From Apostichopus leukothele (Eukaryota > Echinodermata > Holothuroidea > Aspidochirotida > Stichopodidae): a DNA stretch of 20,332 nt. The stretch spans positions 1 to 20,332 of the forward strand of contig JAAAKB020193683.1 of NCBI GenBank assembly GCA_010014835.2, written 5' to 3'. The notes under the pieces are model-generated. The model had not been told where the DNA came from. It did not search any database and worked only from the letters and a program-made list of their open reading frames with translations. Positions 1 through 12,600 of the stretch are shown here, piece by piece (the stretch's first letter is position 1; the number at the start of each line of letters is the position of its first letter). Made by a program: the position numbers and the translations under genes.

Positions 1-773
1 GTGGAGGAGGTGAACGAGTGGGGTGAGTGGGGGGTGGGAGGGGGGGGGGGGAGTGGGGGAGGGGGGGGGGGGGGGGGGGGGTGGGGGGGGGGGGAGGAGG
101 GAGGGGGTGGGGGAGGGGGGGGGAGGGGGGGGGGGGAGGGAAGGAAGGGGCTCGGGGCGGGGGGCATATGGAGGGGTTAAGGGTGGAAAGTTAGAGAGAA
201 CCAATTTTGTGAGCCTGTGTAGGCTAATTATCTGATTCTTCTTTGTTTAAATGCATTGTGACGGTGGAGGAGTCAGTAACAAGGAAGGGTGGGAGTTGGG
301 GGGGTGGCCGTTGGGGTGGAGATGAGGTAGCTAATTGTGTCATTAAGATCTTAGATTGGCTGAAAGTAATGATAGCATCTGTATATTGGGACTACTTTTA
401 CAGAGAAATCCATCAGTCTCTCTCTCTTCCACAATGTTCAAGAAATGAAATGTGCAAAAATCAGGATTTTACGGTCATCAGCATTACTCAAAAATATGCT
501 AGAAATCAGATTATGGTCATCCTTGTTCAGAATTCAACAAACAGTTTTACTACCAATATTGAAGATCTTTATAGACATTTTGACTTTACAGTCCTAACCA
601 CCAAGAATATATCACATCATATTTCTATATTCTCTGTCCAAGCTGCACATATTCTAGATTGTGTCAAAAATCTTTATTTGCAGCATGCAAATGATGCAAT
701 GACTATATAATTCATCGACTTGTTTAAGGAGGGGACTGTTATACTAATGAATATTCATGTTTGGTATCGAAAG
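1..773. other. Upstream non-coding sequence: G-rich tract then AT-rich intron
   Basis: About 27-170 is almost pure G with scattered A and T, low-complexity and able to form G-quadruplexes. From 171 to 773 the sequence is ordinary and AT-rich. A 155-codon open frame at 243-710 matches nothing I know. This is probably a NAGLU intron, with the signal-peptide exon further upstream. Confidence 0.6.
27..170. repeat. Poly-G / G-rich low-complexity tract
   Basis: Runs of 5 to 20 G interrupted by single A or T over roughly 140 bases. Such tracts are prone to length errors in sequencing, so the exact length should not be trusted. Confidence 0.9.
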
Positions 774-964
774 GTAACTTCAAATGGTTCGAGGATCTCC
801 ATCAAAGGTAATACCGGAGTAGCTGCAGCACGTGGCTTTTACTATGTCTTGACTGACTTGTTCGGAGGGCACATTTCATGGTCAGGGAATCGAATACATC
901 TTCCAGATCCTGGCAAGTTTCCTGTCATCAAATCTGGTCAGGTTAACGTCACAAGTCCTCAAAG
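774..964 (+). CDS. NAGLU: NAGLU exon: N-terminal domain
   Basis: Encodes the end of the NAGLU N-terminal domain, with [16 protein letters not shown] and [14 protein letters not shown] matching human RVRVRGSTGVAAAAG and CGCHVAWSGSQLRLP. The donor AAAG|GTAACG leaves phase 2 and joins the next exon to read QRYYQNVC. The acceptor at 773 is a guess: AG precedes the codons VTSNGS, but the pyrimidine tract is weak, so the exon could begin somewhat earlier or later. No upstream exon with a signal peptide was recognised in 1-773. Confidence 0.85.
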
Positions 965-3900
965 GTAACGGGGGGAGGAAGGTGTTTACTAGCAGAAGTT
1001 CTGGCAATAATTTGCCCTATGTTTCTTGTGACCCTTTATTTTCAGACTAGTGTAACATTCACATATAGTGTTTCTGTTTCTACTATTTATTGCATTGCAT
1101 GCTGGGATATGTAACAACATGGTTTTATTTGGGAGGAAAGGGAGGAATTTGTAGTTAATTTTATGACTTATTAATACATTTACTTATTTTTTACGTTTTC
1201 ATTAATGAACCAATCCTTCTGTATCAGTATTGCCCCTTCACTCGTCCCAATTTTGGTATTCCATCCATCTCTAAGAATAGGTGAAGTTGGGAAGGGGTAG
1301 GGGGTTTGTTGTTGTGGAGTGCTACCAGTTCTGTGACAAAATTGTTTGCCTTCCTGTGACTAAGTGTCACATTATCTGGCAGCCACTGATTCCTTCAAAT
1401 ATTTGGTTATTAAACACAGATTCAGGTACTATCAGAACGTCTGTACAGCCAGCTATTCGTTCACCTGGTGGAACTGGACCCGCTGGGAACAGGAGATTGA
1501 TTGGATGGCCCTGAATGGTTTCAATCTACCACTAGCATTCAATGGTCAAGAGGCCATTTGGCAGAAGGTCTACCTCAAGATGGGGCTTACTCAGGAGGAT
1601 TTAGACAAACACTTTGGAGGACCTGCATTTCTTGCCTGGTATGATAGCTGTTCACATCTCCAACTAATAAATCAGGCAACAGTAATTCATAAGCATTTTG
1701 GGCTTGAGTAGTCAATGAATGACTATTTAAGATGAAGTGTTGTATTGAAAACTATCAAAAGTTTGACAGATTAACAAAAAACCCGTAATTCAGAGTTGGA
1801 CAATACTTTTTAATTGATTGAATGCATGACATACTAGAGTGTGTCAGAACGTATGGTATGGTAAACCTATGGTATGGTATGGTAAACCTATGGTAAATGT
1901 ATGGTAAATGTATGGTAAAACAGTAAACACCTGGATGTAGTAGAAATGTTGAGAAGAGAGTATGTCCGCCTAATGAAAGATATCTGGATACTCTAGATTC
2001 CTATACTAGAGGATAATATGTTATTTTAATGGGCCTTGCATAATACAGTGTGTTTCATAAAGTGTAAATACAGCACTGAAGAGTGTGTCAGCATTTACTC
2101 TGTGCCATTTTGTGCTGTAAAGTTAGGAGCATGTCAATCAAAGTACAATTTACAATTTGCACTGAGTCAAAAAGAATATCTGCAACTAGGCTGATTCTAG
2201 ATGTCAAGCAATAAAAATATTTTCTGCAGACCAGCAGCAGGGCATATTGTGTGAAGCCTGAAGAGGATTATGTCCTACACATACTAGCTGCAGTGATGCT
2301 GCAGCCCCCTCAGCCTCAGACTTTAACACATTGCCTTAGTGGCGATTGATGTGTATTATTATACAATAATGGATGGTGTGATATTAGATTGAGATAATTT
2401 TAGATCAGGAAGAGAGAGGTCTGGATAACATAAGTTTTACTGTATTTTGAGGATCATGAATATGCAAGAGTGACTTTAAGTCATCATATTGTAACAAAGA
2501 AAAGACAAATATTTAGTACAGGTTATGTTTTTGTATCTATTCCAGTTTTATAGAATATGTCCTTTAAAATGTGTTCATTGCTCCTTTTGAGATCAACCTT
2601 GCAATTGCCATGCTTTGATGTCGACTCAGAAACTCAAAATGATATATATTTATTTTTGTTTTTTTTTCTTCTCTGCATTGTTTTTTCCCTCATATACAGG
2701 GAAAGAATGGGTAATATCCGGGCCTGGGGAGGTCCCCTCCCTCAGTCTTGGCTTGATTCTGACTTGGCTCTTCAAAAACAAATTCTGCGCCGGATGAAAT
2801 CTTTTGGAATGATTCCTGTCCTTCCAGGGTTCGCTGGTCATGTCCCAGAAGGATTCAAACGGTCTGTCATTCTTTCATTCATATCTTGTGTTATAAGACT
2901 CGGCTTCATTCCCCCCAAACCCTTAACCCCCCCTCCCTGCCTGTAAAAATGAAATTAATAAATTTGCTGTATCTGTGGCTTATTTAAATATCGTTTCACT
3001 AGGGTCCAATTCCATGAGATTGTCACCATCAGGAATTTTTCTAACTTCTTTAGGGATGTCTGACCAAACTAGGTGATAAAATATCTCAGAGTGGTATTTG
3101 AAAGTGTCATATCAGAAGAACACAGTCCCAAAGTTTGACTTTGGGTTACCATGTTTGACTTTGTAGCATATATCTAGAACTAATAATGAATCGCTTAAAA
3201 GCAGGCATGGGCAGTAAAAAGATCTCGCGGGCCACATGGAAATGTTGTACCCAATTTGCAGGCCAAAAAACTTAGGATTAAACCTAGATCTTGTGAAATG
3301 GGAATCTCACATTATATGGTGGAGTAAAAGATCAGAAAGTTTTAGAGGCACATCCTCCATCTGTTATGTTGAAATAACCTGTCAGAAGCAGGACCTTGGC
3401 AGCTAGATACACACTCACCAAACTGATTTACTTTGCCATAACATTCAGCAGGTCGCAATAACAAAGATTTGAAGCCTTGTAGGGTCACAGTAAATTCACA
3501 GGCCACGCTTTGCCCCACTTGTATGTTAAAGGTTCTTATTTATTGAACCCTGTTGTTATGCACTTAACATATTTCTTCCTGTCTTTTTGATGTTGTTTTT
3601 CATTTTTACTTCTACAGAGTGTTTCCAAATGCATATGTTAGCCAGTTATCACCCTGGGGGCATTTTACTTGCAATCTTAGCTGGTAAGTTACAAAAAATA
3701 TAAACATGTGTGATGATTTCTGAGACATGTCTTTTCATTTTTGAAAACATATCTGGGAATTTAACAAGACTGAATACCTGTACAAGGTTTCTTGATTTTA
3801 TTCGACCAAAAAGCTAAAAAGGAAAAAAATGTAATCGGCTGCTATGCTTCACTAAAATATTGTCAATTTGACCTTATCCCCATATGAATTTTTTAATTCC

Positions 3901-6900
3901 CCTGCTTTAAAGTGGTACTTTCCTCTGCTCCTTTCCTATGCAAATATTTAAGGAGTTGTTCGATAAGAGTATAGGGCCGTAAGCCAAAGCGTGTGTACTT
4001 GTCTGTATATGTTGACTATAAAGCATTATAATACTGACGTGACTATAATTTTATTGGTGTTTAGTAGTCTAGCCCAGTTGTTCTTAACCCCTTACCCCTC
4101 TGAGGGGAGGGGGGTGGGGGGGGGCAGCACTGAAGGGGATACAAAGCCATAGGTGTAACCAACTACTTGATGAACAAACCATTCATCCACAGCTAGTGAA
4201 GTGGGTGCAAAAGGTTTTTATTCAGCTGCTGAGGGGTTCGAGTAGCAGAAAAGGTTAAGTATTAAACACTGGTCTAGCCTGTTTGATGGTGTTTTAATTC
4301 TCCTGCTTAATGTGTGACACCGAGCAGTCTTTCATATTTGTTGTAATATATCAATTGTGACAAATAACAGAATTTTTCTTCGAGAGTGGTTCCTCTTTAT
4401 TGCCATGTTTTGCTTGTTCAGAACATATGTGAGGCATAGCTCATATTGTGAGACCACGAATGTATATCGTCATGGTTTTCTGTTGTTTTCACATCCAGCA
4501 CCTATTTCCTGGACCCCACGGATCCTCTATTCAAGACGGTTGGAGCAGCATTTATTAAAATGGTAAAGCATGCTAATTAGTAAATTGTATATGATATAAC
4601 ACAATGTTCTTTCAGGTGGATTATTAGACTGATAGGTTTTTGTAGAAATTTGTATTTGCTGTTTCCACATGTTGCAATATAAATATATTGTGATGTATAT
4701 GTAAGTCCTGGTCCTGTGTAGTATCAACTTACTGTCAAAGGGACTCGAGATATTTCACTCGACGTAACACCGTCGTGATCACACGGTTACAGTCTCACTC
4801 CAAGGGGTACTGGGTTTGAGATTGGATTATAAATTGTTTGGCTTTTCCTGTCCATCATTTATCTTTTTGTAAATGGTACATGCATTAGGTATGCAGCCCA
4901 AATGTTTTTTTTTAAAATCATTGTGTTTTATTGTGTCATCCTGTGAGTTTGTGAGCCATGCCAGCTTTACATTGTGATATGTGGGAGTGACACAGGAACT
5001 TTCCAAACAGTTGGAGGAGATAGGCGGCAGAAAGCTGGCTGATTTGGGGCCTATACTTGAACGTTACTTTCCTTTATAGGTACCCCAAGAGGCAATTTAA
5101 GCAGGCAATTGTAGCAGTCTTGTACTGTTTTTATGCAAGATTATACCATGTGTATTATTTCAGGTGTATTATATCATGTGTATTATCCAGTTTTTGTATA
5201 TTTTCCAAGATAAGTCTAGGATTATTAGGCAAGTGTAAGTAAACTTATCATTTTAATGTCTGGCACTCTGCTTGCTAACACATAGGATCCAGCTGAATGC
5301 AGCTGTGGCTGTTAACCGCATCCCTCCTCCTACCCCTCCCCTCCCCCTCCCTTCCCCCATTCTCTAGTAGTGATGGGTCCATGTAACCTCATTTGATGAG
5401 TACCTTTGACACTTTGAACATGTACGATGCTTCCTTTAATAACTGAACTGTTTCACCCCATCAGCAAATTTAAGTAGTTTGGTGTAAATTTTATTGGTTT
5501 CTTCTGTTTTTGTATGTTAGCAAGAGGAAGAGTATGGCGACCTGGATCATATCTATAATGCCGATACCTTTAATGAGATGAGTCCCATATCAAGGTAAGA
5601 TATCTCAATATTTTTGAGACATTGGGCTCAGAAGGAAGGGTGGGGAGAGGGGGATGTAGGGTTAAATGGAAGGGTTGAGTTGAGAAGGAGGGTACTTTGG
5701 ATAAATATTTTTAAGTAGTTACATACCAAAATTTCATGTAGTAATGAGATGTAACAAATGAAAATTGTGCTGTTCACCAAAAGCCAAGAAAAGAAAAAAA
5801 ACAGCAACTGTTTCTTTATTGAAATATGCTCTATAAGTAATGGACCTTAAAGGGAACCAGGAGTACGACCACCCTAAATTTGGTAGCATGAGATGAATAA
5901 CTTTTGATTGATCAATAGTTATCATGTCAGAGTTCTTCCTATTAGTACTATTTAATTCAAAGCAATAAGTTTAATTTGCCCAAGGTGGTCATCAGAAGAT
6001 CGAGTAGTTGAATTATTGCATATGGAATGCAATGACACAAACATTAGCTGTACTCTTAATTAAACTGAAAAATAAAATTACTCTAAAGGTTTAGTAGTCC
6101 TATAGTTCTGCTTCAAACTAGTCGAATCTTTCAAAACTTCACAAATCACCCTTTAGGAGTGCATATTTAATTTGTTCCCGATAAATAGAGTTATTTTCAA
6201 GCAATTTTTGTAAATTTGTAATGTCACAAGACTTATCAGCAATGTTCACCTCAGGGTTGTGATAAGAGAGGTTTAAACTTGTCTAATAACAATACCAATT
6301 ATATTTCGATATTATAGTGACCCCTCCTACCTGAGAAGTGTCAGCGCGGGTGTCTTCAAAGGAATGACGATGTACGACACTAAAGCTGTTTGGCTGATGC
6401 AAGGCTGGTTATTCAGATCTCCGTTCTGGGGCCAGCCGCAGATAAAGGCTCTCCTTCAAGCAGTCCCAGAGGTAAATACAGACACGTCTTGTCAACCTGT
6501 ACGATAAACATCCAGATACAAGCCCAGTCGACCTCTTAATCGAAAGATGGCTGTGGTAGTACCATGCAGAATGTCAAAACATCGATATGGTTGAATTTTA
6601 TGAAAGGTGCAGGCATTAGAAGCAATACAATGTATGGTAGGCAGTGACTAATTCATCCGGTATCCTATCATGGCAAAATGCCACAGAAAATTAGTGAAGT
6701 TGCTATATAGGTCTAAAGATGTAAAGCAGTTCTTTTCTACACAGGAACCATAGTATTTTATATAAGACAAAGTTCAGTGCCTTCAAAAATGCTACACAAA
6801 ATTTAAAGACTTAAATTATTCCCTGGTACAGGTTGAGTTCCATCCATGGCTGGCTATAGCAAGATGGCTTGTTTTTTTCATTTAGGAGCAATCAACAAGT

Positions 6901-9409
6901 TTTGGCCCAAAGGAGAGTCTCTTCCAACTTGAGGGGAAATAAACCAAAGGAGGTTTAGCTTTCAGGTGGATTGCCACCTGTCTTTTATTTTGAAGTTACT
7001 AACTACTCAGTTTGCCCTACATGTAAATTTATTCCTTACGTAGCTTTGTTAAACATATCTTCTGTCAGGATGTTTAATTTCCATCTTTTGACCGAGTACT
7101 ATGCTAACATGAGTCAGATTATTAAAAGCTCATGAAAAATGATTAGTTTTTATGATCCTCATGAAGAGAATTAAGGACCGATATAAATACAACATCAATT
7201 TCAACGTTCTACTTGGACGTTACTTCTACATTTTCTATTTAGTTTTGCAACTTTTTTATGCTGTATTTTGCATTAGCGATTTGTTCATGTTAAGATGCTG
7301 TCTGTTTGCGTCATTTATTCAGGAAGTAACTCTACAAAGGTGTAGGCTAAGTTAAATCTGATCATTTTCAAGAGTAATTTACTTCTTGTATCTCAAAGGG
7401 TTGGAAGATTGTCTTGATGTAGTAAATCTACAAAGTGTGTAGGCTGAGTTGAATAAGATCATTTTTCAAGAGTAATTTACTTCTTGAATCTCTAAGGGTC
7501 GGATGATCGTCTTGGACTTGGCTGCGGAGACTGACCCTATCTACCTGTCATCCAAATCCTTTTATGGACAACCCTTCATCTGGTGTATGCTGCATAATTT
7601 TGGTGGAAATCATGGATTGTATGGAAGGATGGATGCAGTTAACAGGGTAAATATTTGCTGAGGGTGAAACAGAGTTTGCCATTTCAGAGAATATTCACAT
7701 TTTAGAATTCGCATGAACTGTGGTTTTGAGATCCCAAATTACAATTTGAAGACAGACATCAGTATAAATGGATCTGCCTGATGAACATTAACAAACCTAT
7801 TCATGATTGGTTTGAGATTTGTGAGTTTTATTTGTAAGTGATGAAAGTCTTTGTAAATTGTTTTTTGGTTGTCAGCTCTGAACCAAAAATCTTAATGTAA
7901 CCCCGATTGACCTGATGGGGTTCATCAACCCCTCTATTTTATGATCAACCCTGGGGGTAAATATTGACCACAGTATGGACCCGTCATGTAGAATACTCTT
8001 TTCATCGTCAACAGGGTCCGTTTGAAGCTATGCTCTTTGAAGGTAGCACAATGGTTGGCATGGGAACCACTCCAGAAGGAATAGAACAGAATGATTTCAT
8101 CTATAACTTCTTCAATAGCCTTACCTTTAGAGACGATCATCTGAATGTTCCTGAATGGTAAACAAACTTATGAACTGAATATTTATACAGACTACTGAAT
8201 ATTTATATTAACTACTGAATATTTATATAAACTGCCAAATATCTATATAAAACCGATCAGTTGAAATGTGTATTTTGTTTTCCACTCTCACAATCCATTT
8301 TGAGGATCTCAATCAAAATCTAATTTTTAACTAAGCAAGAAAGAATTAGGTAAATAGAATGCTTGGGTTTTGTCAAATGGAGATAAATATCCATGACTTG
8401 TGCAAGATTGTTTATACACTTAAAAAGGTTGTTGTTCATATGTTTGTTGTGAGTGCAATAATTACTTGCTGAGTTATTATTACTGACTTGTTCTTTTGCA
8501 TTCCATTCCATTCTAATTATGAATGATATTTATTAAACGGAGTATTAAAACCACAACCACATTAGCCATTAATATGTTATGTAAGGGTAATAATTTAAGC
8601 TAACAAAGTAAGGTTCAATTGTGTCTGTTTGAATTGAGATTGCATGAATGGTGTTTAAAGTAGAAGAATGTTTGTATTCTATATTTTGGCAAGGTATGAG
8701 GTTTTCTTACATTTGTAAAGTCAGGCAGCAGCCCTTCAATATCAGATAAAATGGATGGGTTTTTATCATTATCATTACGTTAGTACCAATATTGCAAAGC
8801 CGATTTTTTTAATGAGTCATCAGCTTCTCTGATGGAATTAAAGAATTACTTTTGTTTAGAGTTATGTGTTAAACAGTATCGTCCAACCTTACGCTAAACC
8901 AGGTGATATATTCCACTCAAAAAAGTGAAAATTTTTTTACTCTTTAGTGATATTTCTTACAATAAAGGGTAATTTGAGCTCCTCCCCCTTTGGTAGAGAA
9001 CCCACTTACAGTTTTGGTATGTCATTATTCAATGTTAATTAGTAATCACTGATTGTGAAATTTTGTCTTCTGGGATTTCTAAGCATTGTTGATCATCATC
9101 TTCATCTTGTCATCGCTAGGGTCGGGAATTATTCAAGGAATCGCTATGGTGTCAGCAACGAAGACGTTAACGATGCTTGGCAATTACTATCCACCACCAT
9201 TTACAACTGCTTGGATACACATAGCAACCATAACCATGGCATACCTGTACAGAGACCCAGCCTTAAACTTGCTCCGGACGTAAGTATCTACATTTTATCT
9301 GTTTGCTATCTGTGATCTTTTAGTTTTTTCTGATCAACTGTTTGCTGCTCTTTGTTTTAAATAAATAGAAGTAAGATACTGTCCAGGACAGGAATTGTTA
9401 CCTGTTTTT

Positions 9410-9459
<50 letters not shown>

Positions 9460-9575
9460 GCTTTTCAATCTTTTAACTTTATATTGTTATTTTTTTTTTT
9501 CAACTTTTTTTTTCTTTTTTTTTTTAATAAATAAAATTAAGATATTTTTCAAGACAGGAATTTTTTCTTTTTTTT

Positions 9576-9627
<52 letters not shown>

Positions 9628-12600
9628 TGCTTCAACTCCTAACGATCAGATGAAATGATTGCCTTTTGAACTTTTGAGAATTAAATCTTGAAGGAAGTAA
9701 AGACTTGTTATTTTTATCACCAAAAAGGTATTGTTGGTGTTTATGACGATAAACAATCTTAACCTCATTTGAACCGAACCTGTTTTAACTTCCATCTTTA
9801 GGTCTGGTATGATTGGAGGAGCGTTGGCAAAGCATGGAAGTCATTGTTGAAGGCAGCAAACCAGTGCAGCGAAAGTGACCTCTTCAGGTCAGAATTTACA
9901 ATATACAAGAACAAGATTGACCATCCCACAACAACAGGGTTGTCAGGAAATTCACTCTGGTTAACTAATCGTTTTAGCTCGTGTAGAAGCGAGCATTTTG
10001 CAGAAGGGAGCCATGTCATATTCCTGTAGCATTAACTTTGAGACCATATTTGAACTTGCAATCTCACCCTAACATTATTTCCATACAACGATGAACAGCA
10101 TACGTTGCCTGTTCACCTTTGGTCAACATTTCAAAATCCTTCAAATATAATATTAGATGGGTTGAAATGTTGTTAGATAAATGAATCTCTTCCAAACAAT
10201 GAAATAAGAGTTGATCATAAACAGAACTTCAAGTTGACAGAGACAAATGAAAATGTCCTTTGTTTCAGTTTATTAGATTAATAATGTTAGTGTTTGTATG
10301 TTTTTATGTATCTATGTATGTATACATACTAGCCATATGCACCATGTGAGTGTCTCTAGAACTCACAAGCTATTGAAGACACATTTCGAATATGTTACAT
10401 GGCAACCTTCTGTTAGGTAGATCACATGATCTGCAGCCACAGGTCCTGGGATCAGTTACGGAGCCCAAGGAAACATTGAATGGACACCAATTTATTCTCA
10501 TTTCTATATAATACTTAACAAATGATTACATCACAAAAGAGGCCTGGTGACATAAATTGTCCCCCACCCCACGGCCTGACCCGATTCTCAACTCGCCTGG
10601 TCTTGGAATCCCTTATTAACAGGGAATACGTTCCCTTTTAAGATTAACATTTTTCAGAATATCAGTTATTTCTGTTTTATACTATAAATTGAGAGATGAA
10701 AAAGTAGATTATTCTGATGTTATGGCTGATTAGAAATAAGATATCACAAGTAACAAAAAGGTGATGATTTCTAAAGTATATTTTGTCACAGATCAAGTAT
10801 AAAGCAGTATTTGACCATTTCAGTTTTTTTTTTTAAGCAGATATGATTTGGTCGATGTAACGAGGCAGGTGTTACACGATATCTCTTTAGAATGTTATCA
10901 GAATTTAACTAAAGCCTATGACAACTGGGAACTTGACGAGGTTATGTAAGTACAAGAGGGGCTTAACATGCTAAACTTGAGTATTTATGAAATTTTACTA
11001 TTCTGAATAGGTGTAACTGTCAATGTCAAGTTAGCCATATTGTAAGCAGGATCATGCCGTAAGCCATATTATCACTGAAAGGGATATCCGGCTGCCGACA
11101 ATTTGACAGATATATGGCAAAAGAAAAATATACCACACGGTTTGTTGACAACCCTGTCTTGATATCTAAGAACGGAATCTATTTTGACTGGCTGGAATCC
11201 CTCTCGATTCTTCACCTGGATTGGTGAATAGGAGGTCGCTTGTGATGTCATCACAACAAATGTTCTTCAAGAGCTTTACTTTCCTATTACTTTCCTATTA
11301 ATTATTTCCTTTCCTTCTCGTTGATTTATCCTTGAAATTTCCTACATTTGGAATGTTTGCCTAGCTGTCAAGGTTCTCTGTGTTTAGAATTTCATCAAAA
11401 TGCAAAATGTTTGTACAAGAAATAATATTTTCTCCTCGTTGAAGAAGTAACTTCATATTTTTGGCCCTACACAATGTTATGAGGATGTGGTTTTGCAATG
11501 AATATTTTCAGTGAATATTAATGAGTGGGCGTGGCTTAATGTAAAATTCTTAAAATGTCCATATCTCTGCAACTGTATTATCTGATGGGAAATGATCAAA
11601 GTCAGTTTGTTAACAAGATGTCTCAACAAACACAGGTTAAGTCAATGTCATACTTGGAAGGTAGATCCAGATCAAGAACCCTATCGAAATTGGTAGAGGT
11701 CAAAGGTCAGATGAGGTCAACAGGTGTCAAAGTCTGAAAACCTTTTAAACATGAAATTTAACAAAAATTAAACACCAAACTTAAAAATTACAATTAATCT
11801 TTGAATTCTCCAATGCTATGATTTTCTTTTGGTGAACATAGTTTTGTCAAATTCAGGTCAGTTTAGTTTTGTGAAGGGGCTCAATAGGACTTCAACACAC
11901 ATACAGTCATCCAGGAAATGAAATCTGCTTCAAAGAGGTGATAGTCTTGCTTTAAACTTGCACTCAAACTGCTCTTATCAGTTTTCACCCTCTGATCAGC
12001 TTCAAGGGGTCAACAGGTTATCTCAAATGGTCTAAAAATTGGCCATTTTCTCTGTGATTTATAGTAGATGACATTTGCTTTGGTACCATGTTGTGAAAAT
12101 AGATCACAGTGTCAACAATGTCATGTAACTCTCATTCATTAATAACAGGTATTAAAGGGATGGTTGGTAAGCAGAGCTGATATGCTAGCTAAAAATTCTT
12201 AAAATAAAATTTTGTATTATTCATACATCTATGAGTCTATATTTCACATAGGAAGACTGCTCTTTCTGGATATTGAAACATTTTAGTAAAAATTCTGTAC
12301 TGTAAAACCCAAGTTCACAAGTTCATGAATAATTACATGTATGGCTTTCCACACCATGAATATTTTTGGGTATCGGAAACACAATAACCATTTTCATTTT
12401 CTGGTTTTATTTCTCCTGTAGAATATACAGCGAACGCATTCTTGAAGTTATACAAGATATGGACAATATTACTTCATCTCATTCCAAATGGCTTCTGGGT
12501 AATTGGCTGGAGGCAGCAAAGAGGGCAGGAAAGAATGATGATGTAAGTAAAAACTGATTGGTTGTTTGTTATTAGTGTTATGATTTCTCTCTCGTTTGGA

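Noticed and set aside
23-235. Glycine-rich open frame
   Set aside because: Product of the poly-G tract, not a protein.
243-710. 155-codon open frame on the + strand
   Set aside because: Begins in G-rich low-complexity sequence, no recognisable domain, ordinary intron composition, and no similarity to the NAGLU N terminus expected here.
720-773. Codons before VTSNGS as part of the NAGLU exon
   Set aside because: The frame is open but lacks similarity to NAGLU and has no ATG in a suitable place; AG at 772-773 is a more sensible exon border, though weak.
7152-7355. 67-codon + strand frame
   Set aside because: AT-rich intron frame running into the duplicated junction; no homology or splice support.
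9458-9658. Phenylalanine-rich open frame
   Set aside because: Translation of poly-T tracts.
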